Of a stretch of 11,183 bases of DNA, positions 1 through 6,370 are shown in pieces. Position 1 is the first letter of the stretch, and every line of letters begins with the position of its first letter. This DNA is from CAZVRZ01 sp964629965 (lineage in GTDB: Bacteria; Chloroflexota; Anaerolineae; Anaerolineales; UBA4823): NCBI GenBank assembly GCA_964629965.1, contig CAZVRZ010000164.1, forward strand, positions 1 to 11,183, given 5' to 3'. The position numbers and the translations under genes are program-made. The notes under the pieces were generated by a model. That model saw only the letters and a list, made by a program, of their open reading frames with translations. It had not been told where the DNA came from and did not search any database.

Positions 1-431
1 GTATCCATCGCTTTTTGGAGCATTATTTTGGCCAGGATGGCGCAGGCTTTTTCACGCGTTTCTGCCAGAATGTTGATGCGCTCGAAGTAATCACAATCTC
101 CTGGGTAGGTCTGGATCTTCGATTGAGCCGATGAGCCGGATAGCGCCAGGGCAGTCTCTACCAATCCCGGTTGATCATCGAACTCGACCAATTTCCCGAT
201 TCGCCTAAAATGCGCTAAATCTTCCGAGTTGAAATCCAGCATGACGATTTTGTGGCCGAAGACACCACTGCGACTGTCAACGGTAATCTCGCTGGTCTCG
301 GACTGGGCGGCTGCCATGGCAGTGATCCATTGCAGGGCTTCGGTTTCATCCAACTCCACGCCGAGACGTTGGGCTGAGGCAATAATATTCTGTAGATCGG
401 CGCCCGGTTGAGATATAGTTCCTTGAGACAT
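1..431 (-). CDS. Partial unknown protein with a Pol-beta-type nucleotidyltransferase signature (N-terminal 143 residues)
   Basis: An open frame runs from ATG at 431 to the window edge without a stop, so only the N-terminus is visible. AGGAGG lies 4 bases before the ATG, a strong ribosome site that fixes the start. I do not recognise the family by name. Around residues 99-115 the protein reads G99-S100, eleven residues, then D112-C113-D114-Y115. This fits the G[GS]-x(9-13)-Dh[DE]h pattern of the DNA polymerase beta nucleotidyltransferase superfamily, in which the two acidic residues bind metal. The following segment (FERINILAETREKA) would be the next strand and helix of such a fold. The first 90 residues are mixed alpha/beta with no signal peptide. 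The gene starts 21 bases after the exonuclease stop codon, so the two are probably co-transcribed. Nucleotidyl transfer is inferred from one motif; the substrate is unknown and the match could be fortuitous. Confidence 0.6.
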   Translation of the reverse strand, partial: MSQGTISQPGADLQNIIASAQRLGVELDETEALQWITAMAAAQSETSEITVDSRSGVFGHKIVMLDFNSEDLAHFRRIGKLVEFDDQPGLVETALALSGSSAQSKIQTYPGDCDYFERINILAETREKACAILAKIMLQKAMD

Positions 432-452
432 AATACCTCCTGCGCTGCGTTC

Positions 453-1067
453 TTATTTTGTTGTTAACAATTTCTCAAAAATAACGGCTTGGTCGATGGC
501 ATCATGCAAAGCATGGTGGCTGAGTTGGTGTTCTCCCATCAAGCGCTTGCTGATATAGCGCATCGACGTCTCGCGCCACTGGACACGAAACAGGCCCATA
601 TAGAGGGCCTTGATATCTAGAGCAGTGTGCCCAAAGGGGTTGAAGCCCAGGAAATGATGAAAATAAGCGTTGACGAACATCCAATCGAACCCGGCATTGA
701 ATGCCACGAAAACCGGTCGCTGTCCAACCGGTGTTTGTTCAGCCAGCCAGCGCGCAAACTGGCGCATGGCTTCGGCGGGCTGCAAACCCTCTTGCGCTAA
801 TCGTTCTAGGGAAAGGTGGCTGACTTCCAGAGCCTCTGGAGTAGCTTTGTCATTGAGCGGTTGCAGCTCAACATAAAATGTTTGCCGCGTCTCTCCCGTA
901 GTACATGCTCCGATTGAAAGCATGGAATACTCAAACGGGTATGGCCCGGCGGTTTCGATATCCACAGAAATATAGATTTCGCCCGCTTGTTTTGAAGTAT
1001 AAGTGTCGTCTTCCACGTTGTTCTTTCTTATTGAGACCAACAGCGTTTTTCGTACCGGGTCTGTCAT
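453..1067 (-). CDS. DEDDh-family 3'-5' exonuclease (RNase T/DnaQ-like)
   Basis: A 204-residue protein predicted to remove nucleotides from 3' ends of DNA or RNA by a two-metal mechanism. All three Exo motifs are visible: Exo I VDIET with D36 and E38; Exo II around FNAGFDWMF, near residue 123, with its Asp; Exo III HHALHDA with H184 and D189 spaced as in DnaQ and RNase T. No other domain is attached, so it is a single-domain exonuclease of typical size, not a polymerase subunit fusion. The N-terminus is about 30 residues longer than the minimal fold and the SD before ATG 1067 is weak. A GTG at residue 18, after a purine-rich stretch, is an alternative start. It lies 21 bases upstream of the partial gene at 431 and probably shares its mRNA. 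DNA repair, RNA maturation and cyclic-oligonucleotide clearance cannot be separated from sequence alone. Confidence 0.85.
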   Translation of the reverse strand: MTDPVRKTLLVSIRKNNVEDDTYTSKQAGEIYISVDIETAGPYPFEYSMLSIGACTTGETRQTFYVELQPLNDKATPEALEVSHLSLERLAQEGLQPAEAMRQFARWLAEQTPVGQRPVFVAFNAGFDWMFVNAYFHHFLGFNPFGHTALDIKALYMGLFRVQWRETSMRYISKRLMGEHQLSHHALHDAIDQAVIFEKLLTTK

Positions 1068-1108
1068 GATGTGTTGATCTAAAGGCAGAGCCTTAGGATC
1101 TATGCGGT

Positions 1109-1137
1109 ATTATACTCTTTTCCGCTTAAACGATTGG
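1109..1137 (-). promoter_or_regulatory. Probable promoter of the exonuclease operon
   Basis: On the minus strand a perfect TATAAT lies at 1114-1109, about 42 bases before the ATG at 1067, giving an expected leader of some 35 bases. The -35 region at a 17-base spacing (CCAATC, 1137-1132) is a poor match, so the call rests on the -10 box and its placement. Confidence 0.4.
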
Positions 1138-1169
1138 ACCCGAGCTGGTGGTTGCTGAAGACGCGAAGA

Positions 1170-1200
1170 TAGGGCAATTAATATTCTGAAAATTGCCCTA
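1170..1200 (-). terminator. Perfect 10-bp hairpin downstream of the cold-shock gene
   Basis: Arms TAGGGCAATT (1170-1179) and AATTGCCCTA (1191-1200) are exact inverted repeats around an 11-base loop, 44 bases after the cold-shock stop codon. There is no T-run on either strand, so it is not a canonical intrinsic terminator. It may act as a 3'-end stabilising or processing hairpin for the short csp mRNA. Confidence 0.4.
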
Positions 1201-1243
1201 CTTGAACGAAACGATATGCAGTTGTGATAATCAGGTGGAAGCC

Positions 1244-1453
1244 TTACAGAGGAATAACGTTGATAGCCTGCAGTCCTTTTGGTCCTTCTTCGATAGAAAA
1301 CTCCACTTTCTGGCCTTCCTGGAGCTTTCTATATCCATCAAACATGATGGATGAGTAATGCACGAAAACATCATCGCCTGCTGCGTGGCCGATAAAACCA
1401 TACCCCTTGGTAGTATTGAACCATTTAACGGTTCCCGAAATACGTTCAGTCAT
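1244..1453 (-). CDS. csp: Cold-shock domain protein (CspA family)
   Basis: A 69-residue single cold-shock domain, the normal size for the CspA family. It is a five-stranded OB-fold that binds single-stranded RNA/DNA and acts as an RNA chaperone or transcription antiterminator in the cytoplasm. The two nucleic-acid-binding motifs are intact: RNP1 is KGYGFI (residues 16-21) and RNP2 is VFVHY (29-33). The N-terminal GTVKWFN signature is also present. The start is ATG 1453 with GGAG seven bases upstream. The gene is monocistronic, with its own promoter about 80 bases upstream and a leader able to fold into a stem-loop, an arrangement often found for cold-inducible csp genes. A hairpin follows the stop codon. 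Family assignment is certain; whether it is cold-induced or constitutive cannot be told from the sequence. Confidence 0.96.
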   Translation of the reverse strand: MTERISGTVKWFNTTKGYGFIGHAAGDDVFVHYSSIMFDGYRKLQEGQKVEFSIEEGPKGLQAINVIPL

Positions 1454-1477
1454 CTTCTCACTCCAATGATTGGTTTT

Positions 1478-1506
1478 TTGAACATTTTTGGCGTATTATT
1501 GTTCAA
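1478..1506 (-). promoter_or_regulatory. Stem-loop in the cold-shock mRNA leader
   Basis: TTGAACA (1478-1484) and TGTTCAA (1500-1506) form an exact 7-bp inverted repeat around a 15-base loop. It lies between the predicted transcription start near 1527 and the ribosome site of the cold-shock gene. Regulated csp genes commonly carry long structured leaders, so this may be a temperature-responsive element; an operator read as DNA is the alternative. Confidence 0.35.
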
Positions 1507-1534
1507 TGTAAACGTTCACATAACAACGGGCACA

Positions 1535-1563
1535 AGGTTATCACTCCTCATTTGATCTGTCAA
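1535..1563 (-). promoter_or_regulatory. Probable promoter of the cold-shock gene
   Basis: A perfect TTGACA -35 box lies on the minus strand at 1563-1558. Seventeen bases further on is TAACCT (1540-1535); an overlapping GATAAC at 15-base spacing is an alternative. The -10 box is weak, but the consensus -35 and position upstream of csp favour a real promoter. The implied leader is about 75 bases. Confidence 0.5.
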
Positions 1564-1607
1564 TAGCACACGAAGTGATTTTGAGGTTTTTTTACTTGAG
1601 AGGAAAT

Positions 1608-1641
1608 GGGGCCTGTGGGCTGCAGTCTCACCCATAACCCC
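1608..1641 (-). terminator. Weak nested inverted repeat after tryptophanase
   Basis: GGGG (1608-1611) pairs with CCCC (1638-1641), and inside it TGGG (1616-1619) pairs with CCCA (1631-1634). It starts ten bases after the tnaA stop codon on the minus strand. There is no T-run after it, so terminator function is only plausible from position. Confidence 0.25.
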
Positions 1642-1650
1642 TAAACCCTA

Positions 1651-3027
1651 TCATGCCGGTTGGAAGCGCGCCGTGAAATGGCGCAGCAAATCTGGTGCAT
1701 ATGTGAAGCGATAACCGCCGACCTGTTCGCGACGGGCTGCTATTTTGACCAGGGTGTCGACGATATAGTCAAGGTGGCTTTGGGTATACACCCGCCGGGG
1801 AAGCGCCAGGCGCACCAGCTCGAGTTCAGGGTGAATTAGTTGGCCGGTTTCTGGATCGGGGTGCGCGAACATGACAGAGCCAATTTCAACGGTGCGGATC
1901 GCTCCCTGACGATATAGCTCCACCGCCAATGCCTGGCCTGGAAATTCGCTTGGGGGAACATGAGGAAGGAAGTGCCCGGCATCGATATACACCGCATGAC
2001 CTCCCGGTGGTTCGATGATGGGGATGCCGGCCCGGAGGATTGATTCGGCCAGGTAGGCAGTTTGGCCCAGGCGGTAAGCCAGGTAATCTTCATCCAACCC
2101 TTCCCACAAACCGGTTGCCATGGCATCAAGATCGCGCCCCGCCAGCCCGCCGTAGGTTGGAAAGCCTTCTCTCAGGATCAATTCGTTACAGGCGCGTTGG
2201 TAAAGCTCGAGGCTGTTCATTGCCAAAAAGCCGCCGATATTGACGATGGCGTCTTTTTTGGCGCTCATCGTGGCCCCATCTGACAGCGAAAAAATCTCGC
2301 GGGTAATCTCTCGCGTGGATTTGTTCGCATAACCTGGTTCGCGCAGCTTGATGAAATAAGCATTCTCGGCAAAGCGACAAGCATCGATGAAGAAAGGCAA
2401 GCCAAACTCATGGTAAGTTGCTGAAACCTGGCGGATGTTTTCGAGTGACACCGGCTGTCCGCCGCCGGCATTGTTCGTGATCGTGATCATGCCAAAAGGA
2501 ATATTTTGTGGGCCGGTTTCCACGATAAATGTGCGCAGCCGATCGATATCCATGTTTCCTTTGAAAGGATGACGATTGGCCGGCTGGCCGGCTTGGGCAA
2601 TAACCAGGTTGGCCGGCCGGCCGCCGCGCGCCCGGATATTGGCATCTGTGGTATCAAAGTGCATGTTGGAGGGAATAACGCTGCCGGGCTTGACGAACAA
2701 GGCACTGAGGATATTTTCGGCGGCGCGACCCTGGTGCGTAGGCACAAAAAAACGGAAGCCAAAGATTTGCTGCATAGTTTCTGATAAGCGATAATACGAT
2801 CGAGCGCCGGCATAAGACTCATCGCCTTGCAGGAGCGCCGACCACTGGTAATGACTCATCGCGCCGGTGCCCGAGTCGGTGAGCAGATCGATGAATACAT
2901 CTTCGGCACGTAAACTAAAAAGATTGTAGCCTGCCTGTTGCAGGGCATGCTCGCGGGCTTCTGGATCGATCAGGCGAATTGGTTCCACCATCTTGATGCG
3001 AAAGGGTTCTGGTGGGTGACGCAGCAT
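1651..3027 (-). CDS. tnaA: Tryptophanase (tryptophan indole-lyase)
   Basis: A 458-residue PLP-dependent lyase that splits L-tryptophan into indole, pyruvate and ammonia in the cytoplasm; full length for the family. Active-site landmarks are all present: LLTDSGT (T50), DESYAG (Y72), THQGR (R101), IDACR (D215 for the PLP ring nitrogen, R218), and SAKKD with K258 as the PLP-binding lysine. Tryptophanase and tyrosine phenol-lyase are close relatives. Here FDTT (D125), VEIGS (381-384) and RHFTAR near the C-terminus (H450) follow E. coli tryptophanase. The phenol-lyase counterparts would be TTT, an Arg near 382, and Phe at the last position. Tryptophan is therefore the favoured substrate. ATG 3027 has AGGAGG seven bases upstream. 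I saw no TnaC-type leader and no adjacent permease, so control must differ from the E. coli operon. It is monocistronic and divergent from the membrane-protein operon at 3152. Confidence 0.92.
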   Translation of the reverse strand: MLRHPPEPFRIKMVEPIRLIDPEAREHALQQAGYNLFSLRAEDVFIDLLTDSGTGAMSHYQWSALLQGDESYAGARSYYRLSETMQQIFGFRFFVPTHQGRAAENILSALFVKPGSVIPSNMHFDTTDANIRARGGRPANLVIAQAGQPANRHPFKGNMDIDRLRTFIVETGPQNIPFGMITITNNAGGGQPVSLENIRQVSATYHEFGLPFFIDACRFAENAYFIKLREPGYANKSTREITREIFSLSDGATMSAKKDAIVNIGGFLAMNSLELYQRACNELILREGFPTYGGLAGRDLDAMATGLWEGLDEDYLAYRLGQTAYLAESILRAGIPIIEPPGGHAVYIDAGHFLPHVPPSEFPGQALAVELYRQGAIRTVEIGSVMFAHPDPETGQLIHPELELVRLALPRRVYTQSHLDYIVDTLVKIAARREQVGGYRFTYAPDLLRHFTARFQPA

Positions 3028-3059
3028 TCAAACCTCCTGTATTTGGGAGTATATGCTTT

Positions 3060-3088
3060 AGTCTAGCATGCATTTGTGTGCAAGCCAA
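3060..3088 (-). promoter_or_regulatory. Probable tnaA promoter
   Basis: On the minus strand TTGGCT (3088-3083) and TAGACT (3065-3060) are separated by exactly 17 bases, each matching consensus at four of six positions. Transcription would begin near 3053, giving a leader of about 26 bases with the AGGAGG site. Such a short leader leaves no room for a leader peptide or attenuator. Confidence 0.45.
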
Positions 3089-3139
3089 GTTATATCCCGG
3101 CGCTCGGGGTAAATCAGCGGATAATGTCTTATTTTTCGG

Positions 3140-3145
3140 TATAAT
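3140..3145 (+). promoter_or_regulatory. -10 box placed for a leaderless transcript
   Basis: A perfect TATAAT ends seven bases before the ATG at 3152, so transcription should begin at or next to the start codon. No credible Shine-Dalgarno exists: AAGG is only one base from the ATG. The -35 region (near 3117) is poor. Confidence 0.45.
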
Positions 3146-3151
3146 GAAGGT

Positions 3152-3325
3152 ATGAGAACAATCAAGCGTTTATTCATCTTGTTATTATTGTTGGCCTCGA
3201 TTGGGTTGTTGATTTGGGGATTCTGGCCGTATGACCCGGCAGTGCAAACGCTGCCCATCGACCCGGGCGACTTGCAACTACCGACCCCTGAAAGCTGGCT
3301 GCCGGCTATGAGGGCCTGGTTTTGA
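3152..3325 (+). CDS. Small single-pass membrane protein (57 residues)
   Basis: I do not recognise this small gene. It has a basic N-terminus (MRTIKR), one strongly hydrophobic helix at about residues 7-25 (leucine-rich, ending GFWP), then about 30 proline-rich polar residues ending SWLPAMRAWF. By the positive-inside rule the N-terminus is cytoplasmic and the tail is outside; an uncleaved anchor is likelier than a secreted peptide. It stands directly behind a perfect TATAAT and 20 bases before the GTG start of the lipoprotein-like gene; an in-frame upstream ATG of that gene (3325) would even overlap its TGA. This suggests co-transcription and a possible joint role at the membrane. It is below common gene-caller length limits and may be missed, but the uninterrupted hydrophobic helix, promoter placement and tight packing support a real gene. 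Confidence 0.55.
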   Translation: MRTIKRLFILLLLLASIGLLIWGFWPYDPAVQTLPIDPGDLQLPTPESWLPAMRAWF

Positions 3326-3345
3326 TGGAAAAAAGGAGGACACCT

Positions 3346-4185
3346 GTGCTGCTTAAAAAAGGTGTTTGCGGCAGCATTTTGTACCGGTTTTGCCGCAATC
3401 TGATAGCCTTACTGGCACCCAGTCTACTTGTCCTGGCTGTTGTGCCTGTTTTGTTTGGCTGTACTGCTGCCACGACTTTGCCCACCGAACCAACCTCTCC
3501 TGCGGAAGCCGAGACGGTGGCGGCGACTATCACGCCTGCGGTCGCTCCAGAAGGGGTTTTGCCAGAGAGCCAAAATATTCAACCGGATGTTCCGGATATC
3601 AGAGTTTTTCCTCCTGCTATCCATGAGAAGCGATTTTTAACCCTGGAATGGCCTCCTGTTATGCGTGCAGGTGATTCTGATGTGGTTCGCCTAACCCTGG
3701 AGGTGGATGATCAGGGTAACCTGACGCCCACTGCCGAGATCGAAGGGCATGAAACGAGGGGGCAAACGGTCTTGATTCCCAACCTGTATGATACACACAG
3801 TGTGTTTGCGGAAGCTCAATTGGAGATCAGCGGTCTGGAAATATCCCCGGCAGGTCCGGTGGACCAATCGCTGCGACCTGGAGAGGCCGTTACATTCTAT
3901 TGGAGTGTGCGCGCCGCCGAAGTGGGCAGCTATCGCGGCACGGTTTGGCTAAAGCTGCGTTTCTTTCCCCTGGTAGAGGGGCAGGTTAGCGAGCGGACAA
4001 TCTCGGCGCAGGTGATCGATGTAGAAGTGCAGAACTTGTTCGGTATTGGCGGATCTGCAGCGCGCTTGATGGGCGGTGTTGGTGCGGTGATCGGTTCGAT
4101 GTTTGGCTTGCAGGACATTGTCAAGACTGTCTTGGGAGCGATGAAGAAGCCCCAGTCCAAACGCTCCCGCTCGCGACGTAGATAG
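3346..4185 (+). CDS. Predicted lipoprotein with extracytoplasmic domain and C-terminal membrane segment
   Basis: I recognise no named family. The start is GTG 3346, because AGGAGG (3334-3339) sits six bases before it; in-frame TTG 3322 and ATG 3325 upstream lack such a site. From the GTG (279 residues): a basic N-terminus and hydrophobic helix (about 13-36) end in LFGC with Cys39, a near-lipobox, so lipid anchoring is likely. A Thr/Pro/Ala-rich linker (40-85) follows. Then comes an apparently all-beta region (about 88-228) with alternating polar/hydrophobic strands and a segment WPPVMRAGDSD, which looks like an Ig-like sandwich. A glycine-rich hydrophobic stretch (230-264) and an Arg/Lys/Ser tail (267-279) would form a second membrane segment with a basic cytoplasmic end. 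Two anchors on one exported domain is unusual for a lipoprotein. It lies 3 bases from the following hydrolase. Function is unknown. Confidence 0.75.
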   Translation: MLLKKGVCGSILYRFCRNLIALLAPSLLVLAVVPVLFGCTAATTLPTEPTSPAEAETVAATITPAVAPEGVLPESQNIQPDVPDIRVFPPAIHEKRFLTLEWPPVMRAGDSDVVRLTLEVDDQGNLTPTAEIEGHETRGQTVLIPNLYDTHSVFAEAQLEISGLEISPAGPVDQSLRPGEAVTFYWSVRAAEVGSYRGTVWLKLRFFPLVEGQVSERTISAQVIDVEVQNLFGIGGSAARLMGGVGAVIGSMFGLQDIVKTVLGAMKKPQSKRSRSRRR

Positions 4186-4188
4186 CCC

Positions 4189-4821
4189 ATGCTGGAAGTT
4201 GTTTCGTTTATCCTGGGCCCAGTGCAAACCAATGTTTATCTACTGGCCGACACAACCAGGGGTACCGCCGCAGTAGTTGATCCTGCCTGGGATGGCGAGG
4301 TTATTTTGGCGGAGGCCAGGCAGCGAGGCTGGCAGATCGTTTCTATCTGGCTGACGCATGCTCATTTCGATCACATTGGCGGTATACAAACGATTGTCAA
4401 AGGGCTCCGTCCAGAACCGGAGGTTGCCATGCATGCAGCCGATCTTTCTCTATGGCGCTCGCAAGGCTGTGCGCCGTTATTTGGCATGCACCTCGACCTG
4501 GGTCCCGAACCAACCGCCAGTCTGGAACATGGCCAGCACCTGCTCCTGGACGCGGTGCAGTTTGAGGTGCGGCATGTTCCTGGGCATACGCCGGGACACG
4601 TGGTCTATTACTGTGCCGCGCAAAGCCTGGCTTTTTGCGGCGATGTGATCTTCCAGGATAGCATCGGGCGCACCGATCTGCCGGGAGGCGACTACGACTT
4701 ACTGGTCGATGGTATTCGTGACCAGATCCTGACAATGCCAGACCAGACCCGCCTGTTATGCGGGCATGGGCCTGAGACAACGGTTGGGTTGGAACGCCGC
4801 TATAATACTTACTTGGCGTAA
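4189..4821 (+). CDS. Metallo-beta-lactamase-fold hydrolase, glyoxalase II-like (YcbL type)
   Basis: A 210-residue MBL-fold hydrolase of the compact hydroxyacylglutathione-hydrolase-like group. The dinuclear metal site is complete: THAHFDH (H57, H59, D61, H62), PGHTPGH (H133), GD (D152) and CGHG (H193). The SIGRTDLPGGD segment (158-168) is typical of the short YcbL-type members, which lack the C-terminal helical glutathione-binding domain of classical glyoxalase II. It probably hydrolyses a thioester or related small metabolite in the cytoplasm; the exact substrate cannot be read from sequence. ATG 4189 begins three bases after the lipoprotein-like gene's stop, implying an operon with translational coupling; I saw no strong separate ribosome site. 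Its last 13 bases overlap the end of the convergent RNase Y gene. Cytoplasmic location makes a direct link with the two membrane proteins upstream uncertain. Confidence 0.88.
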   Translation: MLEVVSFILGPVQTNVYLLADTTRGTAAVVDPAWDGEVILAEARQRGWQIVSIWLTHAHFDHIGGIQTIVKGLRPEPEVAMHAADLSLWRSQGCAPLFGMHLDLGPEPTASLEHGQHLLLDAVQFEVRHVPGHTPGHVVYYCAAQSLAFCGDVIFQDSIGRTDLPGGDYDLLVDGIRDQILTMPDQTRLLCGHGPETTVGLERRYNTYLA

Positions 4822-6347
4822 TCTACGGCGCGTGTTTCTCGGATCACAGTTACCTTGATTTGACCGGGATACTGCATGCTGTCTTCGATCTGCTTGGCAA
4901 TATCGCGTGCCAGGCGGATCGATTCTAGATCGTCAATATCCTCCGGCTTCACAAAAATGCGCACTTCGCGGCCGGCCTGGAGTGCAAAGCTTTGGCTGAC
5001 TCCCTTGTAAGAATTCGCAATATCTTCTAAAGCGCGCACGCGCTTGATATATTGTTCCAGGCTTTCTCGGCGGGCGCCGGGGCGGGCGCCTGAGATTGCA
5101 TCAGCAGCTTCGGCGATGACGGCTTCAATGCTTTCTTGTTCGTTCTCATGGTGGTGTGATGCAATGGCATTGACAACCTTGGCAGATACTCCATATCTCT
5201 TGGCAAACTCTGCCCCAAGTTGAGCATGCGTGCCTTCCATGTTATGATCCATTGCTTTGCCCAGGTCGTGCAGTAGCCCGGCCATTTTAGCAGTTTCAAT
5301 ATCTGCGCCCAACTCAGCGGCGATCACAGTGGATAGCTTGGCTACTTCCACCGCGTGTGATAGTTGGTTTTGGCCGTAAGAGGTGCGGAATTTGAGCCGC
5401 CCAAGCATTTTCATCACCTCAGGATGCAGACCGCCAACGCCGGCATCGTATACTGCCTGTTCACCGGCCTCAACGATGGCGCGCTCTACTTCTTTTTGCT
5501 CAGTCTTGAGAACTTTTTCAACGTGCGCCGGGTGGATACGGCCATCGTTAACCAGTTTCTGCAGTGCTCGCCGGGCTACCTCACGCCGCACCGGATCGAA
5601 ACAAGATATGGTGACCGCTTCGGGCGTGTCATCCACGATCACGTCTACACCGGCGGCCTGTTCGAAGGCATTGATATTGCGCCCATTGCGGCCGATGATG
5701 CGTCCTTTCATTTCGTCAGAAGGAATATTCACAACCGAGGTGGTGACTTCAGAAACATGTTCGGATGCCACGCGCTGGATAGCGGTTGAGACGATCTCAC
5801 GGGCGCGCGTTTCGCCTTCTTCGCGTGCTTCCTGCTCAATCTGGCGGATGATACGCGCCATATCATTACGAGAATCTTTCTCGACTTCTGCTAGCAGCAT
5901 GGTGCGCGCCTCTTCCACGCTCATTTGAGAGATGCGTTGAAGCTCTTCCAATTCATCAGTATATAATTTTTCGACCTCGTTGGCGCGGCGATCCAGCGCG
6001 CTTTGGCGCTTGTTAATGGTTTGCTCGCGCTTTTCAAGGCGATCCAGGCGAACATCCAGCTCTTCTCGGCGGCGGTTTAAACGGTCTTCTTCTTTGGTGA
6101 TTTCGGCTCTGCGCCGGGCAGCTTCGGCTTCGGCTGCCTGGCGGCCCTGCAAGACTTTTTCCTTGGCCTGTAATTCTATGGCTGCGGCCTCTTCTTTGGC
6201 ATTATTGATGATCTTGTCTGCCGCCTCATAATTTCGCTGCTTGGAGCGCGTCTGTAAAAAGTGCTCAACCAAATAACCGAGCACGGCACCCAAAATCAAA
6301 CAAATGCCTCCCACAATTATCCATACGATCACATTATCTAAACCCAT
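4809..6347 (-). CDS. rny: Ribonuclease Y
   Basis: A 512-residue membrane-anchored endoribonuclease that starts mRNA decay, near the usual length of about 520. Domain order is classical: an N-terminal transmembrane helix (about 5-27); a long charged coiled coil (about 35-185); a KH RNA-binding domain (about 203-265, with the GRNG loop at 219-222 inside MKGRIIGRNGRN); an HD hydrolase domain (about 328-425) with H331, HD at 360-361, a further His cluster (398-400) and D416; and a C-terminal domain ending VDYAK. The start is ATG 6347, with AAAGG about eight bases upstream. It follows recX by 23 bases, so recX-rny is an operon. At the 3' end it overlaps the convergent MBL gene by 13 bases, leaving no room for an ordinary terminator. 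Every catalytic residue is intact, so the enzyme should be active. Confidence 0.97.
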   Translation of the reverse strand: MGLDNVIVWIIVGGICLILGAVLGYLVEHFLQTRSKQRNYEAADKIINNAKEEAAAIELQAKEKVLQGRQAAEAEAARRRAEITKEEDRLNRRREELDVRLDRLEKREQTINKRQSALDRRANEVEKLYTDELEELQRISQMSVEEARTMLLAEVEKDSRNDMARIIRQIEQEAREEGETRAREIVSTAIQRVASEHVSEVTTSVVNIPSDEMKGRIIGRNGRNINAFEQAAGVDVIVDDTPEAVTISCFDPVRREVARRALQKLVNDGRIHPAHVEKVLKTEQKEVERAIVEAGEQAVYDAGVGGLHPEVMKMLGRLKFRTSYGQNQLSHAVEVAKLSTVIAAELGADIETAKMAGLLHDLGKAMDHNMEGTHAQLGAEFAKRYGVSAKVVNAIASHHHENEQESIEAVIAEAADAISGARPGARRESLEQYIKRVRALEDIANSYKGVSQSFALQAGREVRIFVKPEDIDDLESIRLARDIAKQIEDSMQYPGQIKVTVIRETRAVDYAK

Positions 6348-6370
6348 AGTCGTTACCTTTCAGTGTCTCA

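Noticed and set aside
461..470. Perfect palindrome TTGTTAACAA
   Set aside because: It lies within the coding end of the exonuclease and is explained by its codons (KLLTT); no sign of an operator.
1590..1650. Telomere-like C/A-rich runs (CCCATAACCCCTAAACCC)
   Set aside because: Too short and irregular to be a tandem repeat; better described as part of a weak inverted repeat after tnaA.
5364..5928. Long plus-strand frames of 141 and 181 codons inside rny
   Set aside because: They are antisense shadows of RNase Y, whose domains are complete; the Arg/Ser-rich translation is typical of a reversed coding frame.
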